From contig CP044131.1 in the NCBI GenBank assembly GCA_008727115.1, positions 496,001-560,000 of the forward strand: a stretch of DNA of 64,000 bases. The letters run 5' to 3'. This document shows, piece after piece, positions 8,116 to 17,563 of the stretch. Position numbers and translations under genes: made by a program. This DNA comes from Comamonas testosteroni (GTDB lineage Bacteria; Pseudomonadota; Gammaproteobacteria; Burkholderiales; Burkholderiaceae_C). The notes below the pieces were generated by a model that had not been told where the DNA came from, searched no databases, and saw only the letters and a program-made list of their open reading frames with translations. Every line of letters begins with the position of its first letter. The first letter of the stretch is position 1.

Positions 8116-9417
8116 ATGAACTGGACAGAGCGGATCTTCAAACTCAGTGAGCACCACACCAATGTGCGCACCGAACTGGTCGCAGGATTGACGACCTTTC
8201 TTTCAATGGCCTACATCATGTTCGTCAATCCTTCCATCCTGGGGGACGCGGGCATGCCCAAGGGCTCGGTCTTTGTAGCTACCTGTCTGATAGCTGCACT
8301 GGGCTCGACCATCATGGCGCTCTATGCCAATTACCCGATTGCGCTGGCGCCGGGCATGGGGTTGAACGCCTATTTCGCCTATGTGGTGGTGCTCAAGATG
8401 GGCTACACATGGGAGGCGGCCTTGGGGGCTGTGTTTGTCTCAGGCTGTCTGTTTCTGATTTGCACCTTGCTGGGTCTGCGAGAGCTGATCATCAAGGGCA
8501 TACCGCAGTCCATACGGGTCTCCATCACCGTGGGTCTGGGTCTGTTCCTGGCGCTGATTGCGCTCAAGACGGCCGGTGTGGTGGCTGCCGACCAGAACAC
8601 CTATGTCACGCTGGGCGATCTGCACAAGCCCGAAGTCATCATGGCGCTGCTGGGCTTTTTGCTGATCGTGGTGCTCGATCGCCTCAAGGTGCCGGGTGCC
8701 TTGCTGATCGGCATTCTGGCGGTGACCGTGGCTTCGTTCTTCTTCGGTGGCAACACTTTCCACGGCATCTTCTCGGCGCCTCCTTCCATCGAGCCCACCT
8801 TCATGAAGCTCGACATCAAGACGGCGCTGACCACGGGCTTCCTCAATGTGGTGCTGGTGTTCTTCCTGGTGGAGCTGTTTGACGCCACCGGCACGTTGAT
8901 GGGCGTGGCGCGTCGAGCCGGTCTGCTGGTGCCCGAGCGCATGGGGCGCTTCAACCGCTCGCTGCTGGCCGACTCCGGCGCAATCTTTGTGGGTTCGGTT
9001 CTGGGCACTTCCAGCACTACGGCTTATGTGGAGAGTGCAGCAGGTGTGCAGGCCGGTGGTCGTACGGGCCTGACGGCTCTCACGGTGGCCGTGCTCTTCC
9101 TGGCCTGCTTGTTCATCGCGCCGCTGGCTGGCGTGGTGCCAGGTTACGCCACAGCACCTGCACTGCTGTTTGTAGCCTGCTTGATGCTGCGAGATCTGAC
9201 GGAGGTGGAATGGGATGAAACCACCGAAGCCGTGCCCGCCGTGGTCACCGCGCTGATGATGCCTTTCACCTACTCCATCGCCAATGGGCTGGCCTTTGGC
9301 TTCATCACCTATGCCGTGCTCAAACTGTGCACTGGCAAGGTTCGCGAGGTGCACTGGATCATGTGGGTGATTGCAGGCTTGTTCCTGTTCAAGTTCGCCT
9401 ATGTGGGCGGACATTGA
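8116..9417 (+). CDS. NCS2 family purine permease (AzgA/PbuG-like)
   Basis: 433 residues, an inner-membrane proton symporter for purine bases. The start carries ELVAGLTTFLSMAYIMFVNP and APGMGLNAYFAY, hallmarks of the AzgA-like branch for adenine, guanine and hypoxanthine. FFLVELFDATGTLMGVARRAG and GTSSTTAYVESAAGV form the conserved substrate-site region. ATG 8116 follows CACGGAGACT. The position after xdhAB suggests it brings in hypoxanthine or xanthine for the dehydrogenase, which is inference. Confidence 0.92.
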   Translation: MNWTERIFKLSEHHTNVRTELVAGLTTFLSMAYIMFVNPSILGDAGMPKGSVFVATCLIAALGSTIMALYANYPIALAPGMGLNAYFAYVVVLKMGYTWEAALGAVFVSGCLFLICTLLGLRELIIKGIPQSIRVSITVGLGLFLALIALKTAGVVAADQNTYVTLGDLHKPEVIMALLGFLLIVVLDRLKVPGALLIGILAVTVASFFFGGNTFHGIFSAPPSIEPTFMKLDIKTALTTGFLNVVLVFFLVELFDATGTLMGVARRAGLLVPERMGRFNRSLLADSGAIFVGSVLGTSSTTAYVESAAGVQAGGRTGLTALTVAVLFLACLFIAPLAGVVPGYATAPALLFVACLMLRDLTEVEWDETTEAVPAVVTALMMPFTYSIANGLAFGFITYAVLKLCTGKVREVHWIMWVIAGLFLFKFAYVGGH

Positions 9418-9430
9418 GTGAGCGCATCGC

Positions 9431-9462
9431 AAAAAAGGGCAGCCTGTGGGCTGCCTTTTTTG
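9431..9462. terminator. Bidirectional terminator, permease/anmK
   Basis: AAAAAAGGGCAGCC (9431-9444) and GGCTGCCTTTTTT (9449-9461) form a stem with A- and T-tracts on both sides, between convergent genes, so it can serve both strands. Confidence 0.88.
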
Positions 9463-9470
9463 TGGGCTGC

Positions 9471-10610
9471 TTAAGCCGGATAGATGGCTCCCAGAATGCG
9501 CGGGCCATGTGCACCGGTCACGCTGGGCAGATTTCCGGGCAGGCCCAGCAGGCATTGACGTGCCAGCCAGGCAAAGGCGGCGGCCTCGACTTCGAGTGGG
9601 GGCAGTCCGCGATCGGCCGTGGTGGTCACGTTCACGCTGGGCAGCAGGGCCGCCAGCCGCTGCATCAGATAGCGATTCAGTGCACCGCCGCCGCAGACTA
9701 GCAACTCCTTGCCGCCGTTGCCAAAGCGTTTCACGGCATCAGCGCAGCTGGTGGCGGTGAATTCGGTCAATGTGGCTTGCACATCGGCTGGTGCTGCTGG
9801 TGCGGCATGGCGCTGCAGATGCTGGGCCAGCCAGTCCGCATGGAATAGGTCGCGCCCTGTGCTTTTTGGGGGGGGCAGGGCTAGATAGGGATCGCTGAGC
9901 ATGGCTGCCAGCAGCTCGGGCAGTATCTGGCCACTGGCCGCCCACTGGCCTTCTTCGTCATAGGGCTTGCCGGTGTGTCGCAGGCACCAGCCATCCATCA
10001 ATGCATTGCCGGTGCCGGTGTCAAAGCCGAGCACCGATCCGTCCACGCCCAGCACGCTGAGATTGGCAATGCCACCGATATTGAGGACTAGCGCCGTCTC
10101 GCCAGACTTGCCAAAAACGCCTTGGTGAAAGGCGGGCACCAGCGGCGCGCCCTGACCACCTGCCGCCACATCCCGGCTGCGAAGATCTGACACCACGGTG
10201 ATGCCCGTCAGCTCGGCCAGCAAGGCAGGGGCATTGAGCTGCAATGTGTAGCCTGTGCCGTCAAACATCTGTGGGCGGTGGCGCACGGTTTGCCCATGGG
10301 CACCAATGGCCGCGACCTGGCTGGGCTGAACGCCGCTGGCAGTCAGCAACTGCTGCACCACCTGTGCATAGTGATGCACCAGCGCATTGGCGGCCAGAGA
10401 GGCACGATGCAGCTCATCTTGCCCGCCGGGTGTATTCAGTGCCAGCAGCTCGGCGCGCAGGGCTGCATCAAAGCCGCAGCTGGCATGCTGCAGCACCTGT
10501 GTGCCCTGGCTGAAGTCCACCAGAACGCCATCTATGCCGTCCATGGAGGTGCCGGACATCAGGCCGATATAGAGCTGGCTTGGGGCCGCTTGTGTGAGGG
10601 CAGAGTTCAT
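9471..10610 (-). CDS. anmK: Anhydro-N-acetylmuramic acid kinase
   Basis: 379 residues. AnmK cleaves and phosphorylates 1,6-anhydro-MurNAc, released by lytic transglycosylases, to MurNAc-6-phosphate in cell-wall recycling. The ATP-binding loop LMSGTSMDGIDGVL is at residues 17-30. IGAHGQTVRH and NIGGIANLS follow, with GFDTGTGNALMD containing the catalytic aspartate and CGGGALNRYLM near the C-terminus. It is downstream of an M23 peptidase gene, a functionally sensible neighbour, though a terminator at 10707 separates them. Confidence 0.96.
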   Translation of the reverse strand: MNSALTQAAPSQLYIGLMSGTSMDGIDGVLVDFSQGTQVLQHASCGFDAALRAELLALNTPGGQDELHRASLAANALVHHYAQVVQQLLTASGVQPSQVAAIGAHGQTVRHRPQMFDGTGYTLQLNAPALLAELTGITVVSDLRSRDVAAGGQGAPLVPAFHQGVFGKSGETALVLNIGGIANLSVLGVDGSVLGFDTGTGNALMDGWCLRHTGKPYDEEGQWAASGQILPELLAAMLSDPYLALPPPKSTGRDLFHADWLAQHLQRHAAPAAPADVQATLTEFTATSCADAVKRFGNGGKELLVCGGGALNRYLMQRLAALLPSVNVTTTADRGLPPLEVEAAAFAWLARQCLLGLPGNLPSVTGAHGPRILGAIYPA

Positions 10611-10702
10611 GGCAGATCAGCGGGTGGTGATGTGGAGCACTATCTTAGCTGTAGCGGTCAGCGCTTGACTGGCATGCGCTGAAGGCACTTTTGGCTTGAA
10701 AT

Positions 10703-10728
10703 AAAAAAGGGCTGCAATGGCAGCCCTT
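10703..10728 (-). terminator. Terminator after M23 peptidase gene
   Basis: Read on the minus strand, AAGGGCTGC and GCAGCCCTT (plus-strand arms 10707-10715 and 10720-10728) form a 9-bp stem followed by a six-T run. Confidence 0.88.
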
Positions 10729-10747
10729 GAAGAGTGAGTGTATGGAA

Positions 10748-12166
10748 TCAGCGTGCGCTGGCCACGGCAAAGGATTGCGAGCCGGCGCTGAGTTCAATGC
10801 GCATTTGTGCAGCCAGTTGATCGAAGGCGGGGCGAGCCGCCTTGGAGATGGGCTGGGCAGCATCGGTGATCTGGGCGATGGTCATGGGATCGCGCTGCTC
10901 ACCTTTTTCGCGGAATTCAAAGTGCAGGTGCGGGCCGGTTGCCCAGCCGGTGGAGCCTACGGCGCCAATGATGTCGCCCTGATCCACACGCTGGCCTTGC
11001 TTGACGTCCATGCGGCTGAGGTGGGCGTAGACGGTGGTGTGGTGGTTGGCGTGGTCGATGAACACGACATTGCCATAGCCGTTTTGCACGCCGGCAAAGG
11101 ACACCACGCCATCACCTACGGTACGCACCTTGGTGCCTGTGGGCGCAGCGAAGTCGGTGCCCAGGTGGGCGCGCCAGGTTTTCTGAATGGGGTGTACGCG
11201 CATGGAGAAGCCGCTGCTGATGCGCGAGAACTCCACGGGATAGTTCAGATAGGCCTGACGCATGCTCTTGCCATCCAGGGTGTAGTAGGCGCCTTTTTTG
11301 CCTTCTTCCTGGAACCACATGGCCTGCAGCGTCTTGCCATTGTTGTGGAACTCCGTGCTCAGCACGCGACCGGCACGCAGTGGCTCGCCATCGGCTTCCA
11401 GAGATTCGTAGACCACGGAGAAGCGGTCACCCTTGCGCAGGCCACGGCGGAAGTCCAGTTCGCCCTGGAAGATGTCGGCCATCTGCATGGAGATGCTGTC
11501 CGGGATGTCGGAGGCATCGGTGGCGGCAAAGAACGAGGAGCGAATCACGCCGCCAGCCAGACGCGGGCTGGCAGTGAGCTTTCCGGTCTCGATCTTGGCT
11601 TGCAGCTGATCGTCCACGCGCTCTATGGTCAGGCGCTGAAAGCTGCCATCTTCATTGGGTGTCCAGCGCACGGTCAGCTGGCTCAGCTGGTGATCGGCCG
11701 TGGTCTCGGCAGACACCAGGCGGCCCGAGCGGCCCAGCACGTTCTGACGCACGGCATCGTTGCTGCGCATAAAGGCTGCGGCCTGCGGGTCGGCGATGCC
11801 CAGGCGCTGCAGCAGCGACTCGGCAGTGTCGTTACTGCGGGTGTATTCGGAGCGGTAGAGAGAGAAGGACTGCAGGTCCGTCAAATCCGCCAGATCCTGG
11901 CCTGCGGCCAGCGAGAGCACCGGCTCGGTCAGCGTACGCACGGGAAGGTCAGCAGGGTCTGGGCCGAGGCTGGCCACAGCAAAGGCTCCGCTGCCTCCGG
12001 TAAGAAGAACCGCAGCCAGGGCAGCCGTGGCGCGCTTGGGGTGCTTTTGCAAAACCAGTATCAGCTGTGCGATCAGTGCACTGCCGGCATTTTTCAAGCC
12101 AGTCATCAAAACTTCAAATCCTTGGGAGAGCGTGTCGGCAGAGTTGGCATTTGTTACGACTGACAC
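10748..12166 (-). CDS. M23 family metallopeptidase (MepM-like)
   Basis: 472 residues, a zinc endopeptidase expected to cut peptidoglycan cross-links in the periplasm. A membrane anchor or signal segment lies at about residues 45-68. An OapA/MepM-like middle domain follows ([20 protein letters not shown]). The LytM domain spans about residues 330-440 with HLGTDFA (His and Asp ligands) and HLHFEF (the HxH ligand pair). The start is GTG 12166, after a GGAG-containing site; no ATG upstream is in frame. It is divergent from tyrS and followed by anmK, an arrangement I recall in Burkholderiales. Confidence 0.9.
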   Translation of the reverse strand: MSVVTNANSADTLSQGFEVLMTGLKNAGSALIAQLILVLQKHPKRATAALAAVLLTGGSGAFAVASLGPDPADLPVRTLTEPVLSLAAGQDLADLTDLQSFSLYRSEYTRSNDTAESLLQRLGIADPQAAAFMRSNDAVRQNVLGRSGRLVSAETTADHQLSQLTVRWTPNEDGSFQRLTIERVDDQLQAKIETGKLTASPRLAGGVIRSSFFAATDASDIPDSISMQMADIFQGELDFRRGLRKGDRFSVVYESLEADGEPLRAGRVLSTEFHNNGKTLQAMWFQEEGKKGAYYTLDGKSMRQAYLNYPVEFSRISSGFSMRVHPIQKTWRAHLGTDFAAPTGTKVRTVGDGVVSFAGVQNGYGNVVFIDHANHHTTVYAHLSRMDVKQGQRVDQGDIIGAVGSTGWATGPHLHFEFREKGEQRDPMTIAQITDAAQPISKAARPAFDQLAAQMRIELSAGSQSFAVASAR

Positions 12167-12297
12167 GACTCCAGCAACTCAACCGTGCCATAAGTCCATC
12201 CAAAGAGGTCTTTATGAGGGAGCAGTCTAGAATTGGTCGCAACACCAAACCTCCAAGTATATCGGTCGCGTCCTACCGCGCCTTCCGAAAAACCCTT

Positions 12298-13530
12298 ATG
12301 AATCAATCTGCTGTTACAAGTTTCCCCGTGACCGACAGAGTGAACCAAGCGCTGGAAGTCACTCTTCGTGGGGTCGATGAATTGCTGCCCAAGGATGAAT
12401 GGATCCAGAAGCTGGCCCAATCCGAAGCCACGGGTGTGCCTCTGCGCATCAAGCTGGGTCTGGATCCCACGGCTCCAGACATCCACCTGGGCCACACCGT
12501 GGTGCTCAACAAGATGCGCCAGCTGCAGGATCTGGGCCATCAGGTGATCTTTCTGATCGGCGACTTCACCACGCTGATTGGCGACCCCTCCGGTCGTAAC
12601 AGCACCCGCCCGCCGCTGACGGCCGAGCAGATCAAGGTCAACGCCGAGACGTATTACACCCAGGCCGCCAAGGTGCTGGATCCGGCCAAGACCGAGGTTC
12701 GCTACAACAGCGAGTGGTGCGACAAGCTGGGTGCACGCGGCATGATCGAGCTGTCGGCCAAGTACACCGTGGCCCGCATGATGGAACGCAACGACTTCCA
12801 CACGCGCTTTACCGAAGGCAGCTCCATCAGCCTGCATGAGTTTCTGTACCCGCTGCTGCAGGGCTATGACTCGGTGGCGCTCAAGGCCGACCTGGAAATG
12901 GGCGGAACCGATCAGAAGTTCAACCTGATGATGGGGCGCCATCTACAGGCTGAATATGGTCAGGCGCAGCAGTGTGTGCTCACCATGCCTTTGCTGGTGG
13001 GTCTGGACGGTGTGCACAAGATGTCCAAGTCCAAGAACAACTACATCGGCATCACCGAAGACGCCAACACCATGTTTGCCAAGGTGCTGTCGATCTCGGA
13101 CGACCTGATGTGGGACTGGTACACCCTGCTGTCCTTCAAGAGCCTGGCCGATATCGCGGCGCTCAAGGCCGAGATCGAAGCCGGTGGCAACCCCAAGCAC
13201 GCCAAGGTGGCGCTGGCCAAGGAGATCACCACGCGCTTTCACAGCGCCGAAGCCGCCGATGCGGCCGAGCAGGACTTCATCAACCGCTCCAAGGGCGGCA
13301 TTCCCGATGACATTCCCGAAGTGTCGTTGTCAGGTACGCCTGTGGGCATTGCCGCGCTGGTCAAGCAAGCCGGTCTGGCTGCCTCCAACGGCGAGGCCAA
13401 CCGCCTGATCGATGGCGGCGGCGTGCGTGTGGATGGCAACGTCATCAGCGACAAGGGTCTGAAGCTGGAAGCCGGTACCTTTGTGCTGCAAGTGGGCAAG
13501 CGCAAGTTTGCGCGTGTGACCCTGTCCTGA
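12298..13530 (+). CDS. tyrS: Tyrosine-tRNA ligase
   Basis: 410 residues, class I aminoacyl-tRNA synthetase charging tRNA-Tyr. The HIGH-like signature is [11 protein letters not shown] (in [11 protein letters not shown]) and the KMSKS loop is intact in [14 protein letters not shown]-terminal S4 RNA-binding domain ends [18 protein letters not shown] 12298 begins the region matching the family. An in-frame ATG at 12214 with a better ribosome-binding site (AAAGAGG) would add 28 poorly conserved residues and cannot be excluded. Confidence 0.96.
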   Translation: MNQSAVTSFPVTDRVNQALEVTLRGVDELLPKDEWIQKLAQSEATGVPLRIKLGLDPTAPDIHLGHTVVLNKMRQLQDLGHQVIFLIGDFTTLIGDPSGRNSTRPPLTAEQIKVNAETYYTQAAKVLDPAKTEVRYNSEWCDKLGARGMIELSAKYTVARMMERNDFHTRFTEGSSISLHEFLYPLLQGYDSVALKADLEMGGTDQKFNLMMGRHLQAEYGQAQQCVLTMPLLVGLDGVHKMSKSKNNYIGITEDANTMFAKVLSISDDLMWDWYTLLSFKSLADIAALKAEIEAGGNPKHAKVALAKEITTRFHSAEAADAAEQDFINRSKGGIPDDIPEVSLSGTPVGIAALVKQAGLAASNGEANRLIDGGGVRVDGNVISDKGLKLEAGTFVLQVGKRKFARVTLS

Positions 13531-13556
13531 TCGCGAACTGCAGGACTGCGCAAAAT

Positions 13557-13582
13557 GGGGCTGCATCTGCAGCCCTTTTTTC
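13557..13582 (+). terminator. Terminator after tyrS
   Basis: GGGCTGCA (13558-13565) and TGCAGCCC (13568-13575) form a perfect stem followed by six T. Confidence 0.9.
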
Positions 13583-13649
13583 ATGCTGTGATGGCTGTGA
13601 TGGAAGAGCCGGGTTGCCGGTCTGTGTGCTGAACGATCAGGAGAGCGTG

Positions 13650-14111
13650 ATGAACGAACGCATCAATCTGGGCAAGGCCCAGCCCGAGCTTTACAAGGCG
13701 GTGGTGGGGGTGGACCAACTGGCGGAGCAGGCCGCGCGGGCTGCAGGCTGGGGCGAGGGCTTTACCCACCTGGTCAAGCTCAGAGCTTCGCAAATCAATG
13801 GCTGTGCGTTCTGTGTGCGCATGCATGCGCGCGATGCGCTGGCCGCAGGAGAGTCGGCGGACCGCCTGGCGGTGCTGCCCGCCTGGAGGGAGACCGCGTA
13901 TTTCTCCGAGAAAGAGCGTGCCGCTCTGGCTCTGACCGAGGCCGTGACCCTGGTCGCCGATGGGCAGGTGCCCGACGAGGTCTATGAACAGGCGGCGAAG
14001 GTGCTCAATGCACAGGAGCTGGCCGCGTTGCAGTGGCTGGCCGTGGTGATCAATATGTGGAACCGCGTGGCCATCAGCAGCCGCTATCCGGTCAAGCCTT
14101 CACAGCCCTGA
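13650..14111 (+). CDS. AhpD-like carboxymuconolactone decarboxylase family protein
   Basis: 153 residues with the all-alpha AhpD/CMD fold. The redox motif CAFCVRMHARDAL (CxxC followed by His) marks the alkylhydroperoxidase-type subgroup rather than true decarboxylases. LTEAVTLVADGQVPDEVYEQA is the usual second half. ATG 13650 follows CAGGAGAGCG. Substrate is unknown; a peroxide-reducing or thiol-dependent role is a family-level inference. Monocistronic, with a palindromic repeat behind it. Confidence 0.88.
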   Translation: MNERINLGKAQPELYKAVVGVDQLAEQAARAAGWGEGFTHLVKLRASQINGCAFCVRMHARDALAAGESADRLAVLPAWRETAYFSEKERAALALTEAVTLVADGQVPDEVYEQAAKVLNAQELAALQWLAVVINMWNRVAISSRYPVKPSQP

Positions 14112-14140
14112 TCCAACATGGAGGCTTTTGTGCTGAAAAC

Positions 14141-14227
14141 AGGAGCTGCTTACGCTTGATATGTATACGTTTCAAATCCATTTGTATTTGAAATGTTTAT
14201 GCAGCAAGCGCTGGTAGCTCTCTTTTT
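14141..14227. repeat. AGCT/GCGCTT palindromic element, copy 3
   Basis: Arms GAGCTGCTTACGCTTG (14143-14158) and CAAGCGCTGGTAGCTC (14205-14220), with a nested inner pair TTTCAAAT (14170-14177) and ATTTGAAA (14186-14193). The whole folds into one long cruciform between convergent genes and ends in a six-T run, so it may also terminate transcription. Confidence 0.75.
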
Positions 14228-15207
14228 TAATTGCTGATGGTTTCGGCGCTGTACATGGCGCCGCGGGTTTGCCCTGCTTCCTGCATCAGCCACTGGCAAA
14301 AGGCCTGTACCTCGGGGCGCTCCTTGCTGCGCGGGCCTTGCAGCAGCCAGTACGACAGGGGGGATGCCAGGCGGTGCTCGGGCAGCACTTCCACCAGACT
14401 GCCTGCGGCCAGCGCATCGGCCACCAGCGGCAGGCGGGCAATGGCAAGGCCCTGGCCGGCCAGCGCGGCCTGCACGATCTGGTGGGCGTAATTGAAATAC
14501 AGCCAGCGCGGCGGCTGCAGCTGGTCGCAGCCATTGGCGGCAAACCAGCGCTGCCAGCTCAGCCATTCCAGCTGGGGCATGCGGTGCACATCGCCGGTTT
14601 CGATCAAGGTGTAGTGCGCGGCGTCGGCTGGCTCGCGCAGCGGCGGGCCGCTCTTCAACAGCGCAGGGCTGGCCACGAGCACCAGCTCTTCGCCAAACAG
14701 TGTCTGGGCCGTCGCATCATTCACGCTGGCGCTGTAGCGTATGGCCAGATCCACATCGGTGGTTTCCAGGTCCAGCACGGCATCACCGGTGTCGATGCGG
14801 ATATCGATGTCGGGGTGGGTGCGCTGAAAAGCTTCCAGGCGTGGGATCAGCCACATGGCGGCAAAGCTGGCCCAGGTGGTGATGGCCACGCTCTTGCGGC
14901 CCACGGTCTGGCGAATCTGGCGCACGGTGGCGTCAATCGACTCCAGCGCGGGCAGCACCGAGTGGAGCAACTGGGCGCCGGCGCCGGTGAGTTCCACGGC
15001 GCGTGAGTGACGCAGAAACAGCGGAATGCCAACCTCGTCTTCCAGCGACTGAATCTGCCGGCTGACGGCAGACTGGGTCAGGGCCAGCTCATCGGCCGCC
15101 GCGCGAAAGTTCAGATGCCGGGCTACGGCCAGAAAAGCGCGCAGATGGCCAGCGCCGATGGCGCGGGTTCGAAGCAACGGGGTGGGGCTGGTGGTGGCAT
15201 GGGGCAT
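14227..15207 (-). CDS. LysR family transcriptional regulator
   Basis: 326 residues. The N-terminal winged helix-turn-helix covers about residues 20-80 (LRAFLAVARHLNFRAAADEL, then LTQSAVSRQIQSLED), and the effector-binding domain the rest. Details such as YTLIETGDVHRMPQLEWLSW resemble the GcvA/TrpI/AmpR branch. It is divergent from glmU with about 100 bases between the starts, but LysR targets cannot be assigned from this. A 17-residue N-terminal extension precedes the helix-turn-helix. Confidence 0.9.
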   Translation of the reverse strand: MPHATTSPTPLLRTRAIGAGHLRAFLAVARHLNFRAAADELALTQSAVSRQIQSLEDEVGIPLFLRHSRAVELTGAGAQLLHSVLPALESIDATVRQIRQTVGRKSVAITTWASFAAMWLIPRLEAFQRTHPDIDIRIDTGDAVLDLETTDVDLAIRYSASVNDATAQTLFGEELVLVASPALLKSGPPLREPADAAHYTLIETGDVHRMPQLEWLSWQRWFAANGCDQLQPPRWLYFNYAHQIVQAALAGQGLAIARLPLVADALAAGSLVEVLPEHRLASPLSYWLLQGPRSKERPEVQAFCQWLMQEAGQTRGAMYSAETISN

Positions 15208-15311
15208 GTAGCGCCAAGCATACGGTGTTTGCGGTGGCTCTTACTGGGGTAAGCAGTTGTCAGCCATGGGGATGGGCCGATAATCGGGCAGTTTTTATCC
15301 TACGAATAACT

Positions 15312-16742
15312 ATGACTGCACCTCTGGATATCGTTGTCATGGCTGCCGGCAAAGGCACCCGCATGAAAAGCCGCCACCCCAAGGTGCTGCAAAAGCTGGC
15401 CGGTCGCGCCTTGCTGCAGCATGTGCTGGATACGGCTGCGCAGCTCAAGGCGCGCTCGGCCGTCGTGGTGACGGGCCATGGCGCTGCAGAAGTGGAAGCA
15501 GCCATCACAGCTGCCAACAATGCAGACGGCGCGCTGGATCTGAAGTTTGTGCGTCAGGAGCCCCAACTGGGCACCGGCCATGCGGTGCAGCAGGCCGTTC
15601 CTGCGCTCAAGGATGATGGTCTGGTCGTGGTGCTCTCGGGCGATGTGCCGCTGACGACGGCTGCGACCTTGCAAGGTCTGCTCGATGCAGCAGGCGAAGA
15701 CAAGATGGCCTTGCTCACCGTGACCATGGGTGACCCCACGGGCTATGGCCGCATTGTGCGCAACGACGCTGGCACCGTGCAGCGCATTGTCGAGCAAAAG
15801 GATGCGAGCGAGGCCGAGCGCGCCATCACCGAAATCTACAGCGGCATCATGGCCGTTCCCGCCAAGCACCTGACAGCCTGGCTGGCCAAGCTCGATAACA
15901 ACAACGCCCAGGGCGAGTATTACCTGACCGATATCGTGGCCATGGCCGTAGCCGATGGTGTGCCTGTGGTGGGCCACCGCATTGACGATGCACTGCAGGT
16001 GGCAGGCATCAACAGCCCGCTGCAGCTGGCCGAGCTGGAGCGCGCGCATCAGCTGCGCCAGGCGCGGGTGCTGATGGAGCAGGGCGTGCGCATGGCTGAC
16101 CCTGCCCGCTTTGATCTGCGTGACGATGCGCGTGGCACCAAGGCCAGCCTGAGCTGCGGCCAGGATGTTGAAATCGACGCGAACTGCATCTTTACCGGCA
16201 AGGTGACGATTGGCGCTGGCGCAAAGATTGGCGCCAACTGTCATATCAGCAATGTCACGATTGCCGACGATGCCGTGATCCACCCCTTCACCCATATCGA
16301 TGGTGAAAAGGCTGGTGCAGAAGTGGGCCAGGGTGCGCTGATCGGCCCGTTTGCCCGCCTGCGCCCTGGTGCAAAGCTGGGCCGTGAAGTGCATATCGGC
16401 AACTTTGTGGAAGTGAAGAACTCCACGCTGGCCGATGGTGCCAAGGCCAACCACCTGGCCTACCTGGGCGATGCGACGGTGGGCGAGCGAGTGAACTACG
16501 GCGCTGGCAGCATCACCGCCAACTACGACGGTGTGAACAAGCACCGCACGGTGATCGAGGCGGATGTGCATATCGGCAGCAATTGCGTGCTGGTGGCCCC
16601 AGTGACCATTGGTGCAGGCGGCACCGTGGGTGGTGGCTCTACCGTGACCAAAAGCACGGAGAACGGTGCGCTGACGGTTGGCCGAGGCAAGCAGGTGAGC
16701 ATCAGCAACTGGAAGCGCCCTGAAAAGCAGCCCAAGACCTGA
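15312..16742 (+). CDS. glmU: Bifunctional GlcNAc-1-P uridylyltransferase / GlcN-1-P acetyltransferase
   Basis: 476 residues, slightly longer than the usual 456. GlmU acetylates glucosamine-1-phosphate and then forms UDP-GlcNAc for peptidoglycan and LPS. The uridylyltransferase domain starts VVMAAGKGTRMKS, with LSGDVPLTT and NAQGEYYLTDIV. The left-handed beta-helix acetyltransferase half contains GPFARLRPGA, KANHLAYLGDA and GAGSITANYDG. ATG 15312 fits the family start. Its stop codon overlaps the start of a histidine kinase by one base. glmS lies 2.7 kb downstream. Confidence 0.97.
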   Translation: MTAPLDIVVMAAGKGTRMKSRHPKVLQKLAGRALLQHVLDTAAQLKARSAVVVTGHGAAEVEAAITAANNADGALDLKFVRQEPQLGTGHAVQQAVPALKDDGLVVVLSGDVPLTTAATLQGLLDAAGEDKMALLTVTMGDPTGYGRIVRNDAGTVQRIVEQKDASEAERAITEIYSGIMAVPAKHLTAWLAKLDNNNAQGEYYLTDIVAMAVADGVPVVGHRIDDALQVAGINSPLQLAELERAHQLRQARVLMEQGVRMADPARFDLRDDARGTKASLSCGQDVEIDANCIFTGKVTIGAGAKIGANCHISNVTIADDAVIHPFTHIDGEKAGAEVGQGALIGPFARLRPGAKLGREVHIGNFVEVKNSTLADGAKANHLAYLGDATVGERVNYGAGSITANYDGVNKHRTVIEADVHIGSNCVLVAPVTIGAGGTVGGGSTVTKSTENGALTVGRGKQVSISNWKRPEKQPKT

Positions 16743-17563
16743 TGGAGCAAGCGCAAAACGCTCTTGAAAGAATAGCGCCTCAGACGCTGGATGAGGCGCT
16801 GGCGTTGCTGGCCCGGCGTGATGCCGAGTTGGCGGCCTTGCGCAGCGCTCAGCAGGATTGGGTGCATGCGGTGTCGCATGATCTGCGAGCACCGCTGCGC
16901 CACCTGCTGGCGTTCAATCCGTTGATTGCCGAGTTGCTTCAAGCGTCCAGACCTACGTTGGAGGATCTGGAAGAAGCCCGCAGCTTTTTGCAGACCATGG
17001 ATCAGTCCGCACAGCGCATGTCGCAGATGATGGATGGCTTGCTGCAGCTGACACGGGCACAGCGCCATGTGCTGCATTGGCAGACGGTGGACTTGGGGCA
17101 GTTGCTATCGGAGCTGCCTTCGCGCCTGCAGACTGAGGTGGATGGGCGGAGTATCGAGTGGTGTTTCCCCGCAACTACCCCACTGATTCACGCTGATGCG
17201 TTTTTGTTGGAGCAGGCCCTGACGGCAGGGTTGTCCAACGCCGTCAAGTTCACCCGGTCTGTTGTGCTGGCGCGCATTCAGGTGGATGTGCAGATTGATG
17301 AGCAGGGCGGATTTGCTATCTCGATCAGTGACAACGGTGCAGGGTTTGAGCAGGCGCGTGCAGGACGACTGTTTGGCATTTTTCAGCGCATGCATCGTGA
17401 GGCGGACTTTGAGGGCGTGGGTGTGGGCCTGGCCCTGGTGCGCGATATTTGTCGCCGCCATGGCGGCGATGCGAAGATTCAGGCTCAGATGAATGCCGGA
17501 TGTCAGCTGACCATGAGCTGGCCTCAAGGCGGAGGCGCAGACTCAGGCAGAGTGATGGTCTGA
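16742..17563 (+). CDS. Orphan cytoplasmic sensor histidine kinase
   Basis: 273 residues with no membrane segment and no recognisable sensor domain. A short N-terminal coiled coil (residues 15-40) leads into the H-box VSHDLRAPLRHL with phospho-acceptor His46. The ATPase domain has the N-box SNAVKFTRS, ISDNGAGFEQA (G1) and GVGVGLALVRDICRRHGG (G2). The H-box style resembles bacteriophytochrome-type kinases. It starts on the last base of the glmU stop codon, so it is probably translationally coupled to glmU. No response regulator is adjacent, and its 3' end overlaps the convergent GGDEF gene by 21 bases. Confidence 0.88.
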   Translation: MEQAQNALERIAPQTLDEALALLARRDAELAALRSAQQDWVHAVSHDLRAPLRHLLAFNPLIAELLQASRPTLEDLEEARSFLQTMDQSAQRMSQMMDGLLQLTRAQRHVLHWQTVDLGQLLSELPSRLQTEVDGRSIEWCFPATTPLIHADAFLLEQALTAGLSNAVKFTRSVVLARIQVDVQIDEQGGFAISISDNGAGFEQARAGRLFGIFQRMHREADFEGVGVGLALVRDICRRHGGDAKIQAQMNAGCQLTMSWPQGGGADSGRVMV

